Part shown: piece after piece, positions 62,278 to 64,000 of the stretch | How the letters are laid out: the number at the start of each line of letters is the position of its first letter | Numbering within the stretch: the first letter of the stretch is position 1 | Assembly (NCBI RefSeq): GCF_016342265.1 | Contig: NZ_JAEIOS010000009.1 | Location: 124,001 to 188,000 of the forward strand | From: Corynebacterium meridianum | GTDB lineage: Bacteria; Actinomycetota; Actinomycetes; Mycobacteriales; Mycobacteriaceae | Reading direction: 5' to 3' | Length of the DNA stretch: 64,000 nucleotides | Position numbers and translations under genes: made by a program | Notes under the pieces: model-generated | What the model saw: only the letters and a program-made list of their open reading frames with translations | Databases searched by the model: none | Told to the model about the DNA's origin: nothing

Positions 62278-62764
62278 AACGCTCAGCGTTCTCTCCCGTG
62301 TTCGGGCCGCACCCGACGTTTCTGCTTCTGGGTGCGGTGCGATGGACGTCTGAAAAATACCTGGACCGACCGCGGACTCCGTCGCACATCATCGCGGTGA
62401 TCACTGGGGCCCCGTCAGTCGACGCGTCACCCGGAGAGTGGCGCGACAGTGCGGACGATTGCATGTCAGCACAGCGGCTCCGTGGACCCGCGATCAGACT
62501 ATCAGGTGCCGGGTACGTTTACCGAAGAATGCCCCGGGGGTGGCTGATGCCCCCCGGAAACACGGGTACGGCACACCGGTTCAGCGGCGAAAACATTCAC
62601 CTGTAAGCTCTGTCACACGCATGGTTCGGGGCGTTACCGGGGGTGATTTCACGAACCTTCCGGTGTGAGATCCGGGCTCGTCCACCATGTTTCCCGAACC
62701 TCCCGGAACTTGTGCTACCAGCGGGTAGCCCGGCGAATACCGGGCGCATCGGGGGCTCGCCGTG
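62278..62764. other. Gap upstream of atpB, probable atp operon promoter region
   Basis: About 490 nt between the AtpI-like gene and atpB. On the minus strand TAGTCT (near 62500) and TATTTT (near 62360) are possible -10 boxes without convincing -35 partners. No gene or hairpin of note. Confidence 0.4.
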
Positions 62765-63196
62765 TCACGACACGTACGTAGTGCGGCTCCGGACGATCCC
62801 CCAGGTCTCCGACCCGGTCACCGCCACGATCGCGACGACCACGGTCGCGAACAGCGCCCTCCTGGAGTAAAAATCGAGGTCCCTGAGGACGAAGAGCACG
62901 ACGAGGAGGACCACCAGCTTCAGCAGCCAGCTGCCGAGCACGACGGCCGCGGTCGTCGACGGCGACTGCCCGCTCGTCACCAGCACGCTCAGCACCGTCA
63001 TGAGCAGGAAGCCACCCCCGACGCCCGCCCCGACGAGAACACCCCACAATCCGGGCATCCCATCGACACTTGTCCACAGTGCCCCGAGCAGGAGCGTGGT
63101 CAACACGAGGGCGGCCGCCCCCAGGCGTGCGGCCCGGATCAGCGGGACACGGTGGTCGTCGTACTGCGATTCGGGGGTCTGCTTCGTTTCACTCAC
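62765..63196 (-). CDS. AtpI-like membrane protein
   Basis: The 143-residue protein has four hydrophobic helices (ARLGAAALVLTTLLLGALW, GLWGVLVGAGVGGGFLLMTVL, AAVVLGSWLLKLVVLLVVLFV, ALFATVVVAIVAVTG) after a short polar N-terminus (SETKQTPESQYDDHR). It occupies the atpI position before atpB, where C. glutamicum and Mycobacterium have a similar small membrane protein; AtpI relatives assist c-ring assembly or Mg transport. GTG 63196 is fixed by TAGTAT (63209-63204) 7 nt upstream, and the -10 box overlaps the end of the wecA gene. Confidence 0.8.
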   Translation of the reverse strand: MSETKQTPESQYDDHRVPLIRAARLGAAALVLTTLLLGALWTSVDGMPGLWGVLVGAGVGGGFLLMTVLSVLVTSGQSPSTTAAVVLGSWLLKLVVLLVVLFVLRDLDFYSRRALFATVVVAIVAVTGSETWGIVRSRTTYVS

Positions 63197-63206
63197 GAGT
63201 TGGATA

Positions 63207-64000
63207 CTACGTGACCGGGAGAGACCCCGGTGACGCGTTCTCCCGGTCACGGGAACGCTTGTCGAGCACGGGCGCGATCGTCGCGATGAACGCGAGAACG
63301 AGCGCCAGGAAGAAGCCGAAGAGCGCATCGTAGACCGGGAGCACGGTGAACGCGACGGCACCGAACGCGACGGCGAAGGTCCAGAGGTAGATGGCCAGGG
63401 CGACCTGGCGTGGTGTGTGTCCGTGGCGCATGAGCTGGTGGTGCAGATGGTTCTTGTCGGGCACCGCCATCGACTGTCCGGTCAGCAGGCGCCGCACCAC
63501 GGTGATGAAGAGCTCCGCGAGGGGAACACAGACGCAGCCCGCGGCGACGATCACCGGTGCCATGACAGCGAACACGTCGGCGACGCCGTACAGCGAGAGA
63601 TTGATCTTGCCGGAAGCCGATGTGGAGGCGGCGGCCAGCAGCAGTCCAATCAGCATGCTCCCGGTGTCCCCCATGAAGATCCGCGCGGGCGCGAAGTTGT
63701 GCGGAAGGAATCCCAGGCACACGCCGACGAGCCCGGCGCCGATGATCGCGGGCGGATACGCCGAGACGGCTCCGCCCTGATCGTGGAGGATCGTCAGGGC
63801 AAAAGTGAGGATCGCGCCGCCGGTGATCATCCCCACCCCCGCCGCGAGGCCGTCGCTGCCGTCGACGAAGTTGAGTGCATTGATCAACGACACGGTGACG
63901 AAAGCGGTGAGCACCGTGGAGAGAACCTGATCGAGGACCACGGTCGTCCCTCCGCCGAACGGGAGGTAGATCAACGTCCACGTCAGCCCCATCAGACTCA
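63207..64000 (-). CDS. wecA: Undecaprenyl/decaprenyl-phosphate GlcNAc-1-phosphate transferase, C-terminal part
   Basis: The frame enters from the right edge with no stop and ends at 63207, giving about 264 residues. It is a polytopic MraY/WecA-family enzyme: INALNFVDGSDGLAAGVGMI (Asp-Asp metal-binding helix), ARIFMGDTGSMLIGLLLA, and the cytoplasmic HLHHQLMRHGHTPRQ (HxHH motif). In Mycobacterium the equivalent enzyme starts the arabinogalactan linkage unit on decaprenyl phosphate. The N-terminus is outside the window. It precedes the AtpI-like gene as in relatives. Confidence 0.93.
   Translation of the reverse strand, partial: SLMGLTWTLIYLPFGGGTTVVLDQVLSTVLTAFVTVSLINALNFVDGSDGLAAGVGMITGGAILTFALTILHDQGGAVSAYPPAIIGAGLVGVCLGFLPHNFAPARIFMGDTGSMLIGLLLAAASTSASGKINLSLYGVADVFAVMAPVIVAAGCVCVPLAELFITVVRRLLTGQSMAVPDKNHLHHQLMRHGHTPRQVALAIYLWTFAVAFGAVAFTVLPVYDALFGFFLALVLAFIATIAPVLDKRSRDRENASPGSLPVT

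Overview
The window is a GC-rich (by eye about two thirds G+C) stretch of core chromosome from a Corynebacterium. The evidence is the gene set and order: an MscCG-type mechanosensitive channel with its extra C-terminal membrane helix, a divergent lysG/lysE pair, an ilvBNC operon with a 15-codon leader peptide nearly identical to the one I remember from C. glutamicum, NucS instead of MutS/MutL, a GlgE/GlgB pair, and DUF2550 and WecA genes flanking the ATP synthase operon. From memory the order matches, in inverted orientation, the C. glutamicum block from wecA/atp through ligA, gatCA, pfkA and lysEG to ilvBNC. I cannot name the species. No rRNA, tRNA, CRISPR array, insertion sequence or prophage was found.

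Layout. 1-0.4 kb: start of an MmgE/PrpD dehydratase-like gene. 1-9.4 kb: branched-chain amino acid block; ilvB-ilvN-ilvC read leftward behind a leader-peptide attenuator, and mscCG, a PH-like membrane protein and ilvD read rightward. 9.9-14.6 kb: DoxX protein, secreted HNH-type protein, lysG/lysE, aldo/keto reductase. 15-18.9 kb: Tat-exported PL8 polysaccharide (hyaluronate-type) lyase and a YkvI-like transporter. 19.3-31.95 kb: gatB, VanZ-like protein, pfkA, two MFS exporters, a MerR regulator, a cobalamin-riboswitch-controlled BtuCDF uptake system, gatA and gatC. 32.5-39.3 kb: ACT protein, ligA, a DnaQ-like exonuclease, a small secreted protein, an orphan LuxR-type HTH, a MetE-like protein and mnmA. 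39.4-46.8 kb: lipoprotein, cysteine desulfurase (likely sulfur donor for MnmA), etfA/etfB, a THUMP-like methyltransferase, an ABC ATPase, and a P19-type iron lipoprotein with a DtxR box inside its promoter. 47-51.3 kb: glgE and glgB (alpha-glucan synthesis). 51.4-54.7 kb: thioredoxin/TPR protein with a thiamine-binding-type protein, methylmalonyl-CoA epimerase, a zinc-ribbon protein coupled to nucS, and DUF2550. 55-63.2 kb: complete atpBEFHAGDC operon with an AtpI-like gene. 63.2-64 kb: end of wecA.

The most informative regulatory observations are the ilvBNC leader peptide/attenuator; a TANNNT -10 box placed 5-8 nt before the start codon of about 18 genes, implying widespread leaderless transcription and fixing many starts; a 19-bp-spacer MerR promoter with a palindromic operator; a DtxR box exactly filling a 17-bp promoter spacer; and a cobalamin riboswitch. 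The best candidate for something undescribed is the small Cys/His zinc-ribbon protein translationally coupled to nucS, a possible accessory factor of the NucS mismatch-repair pathway.
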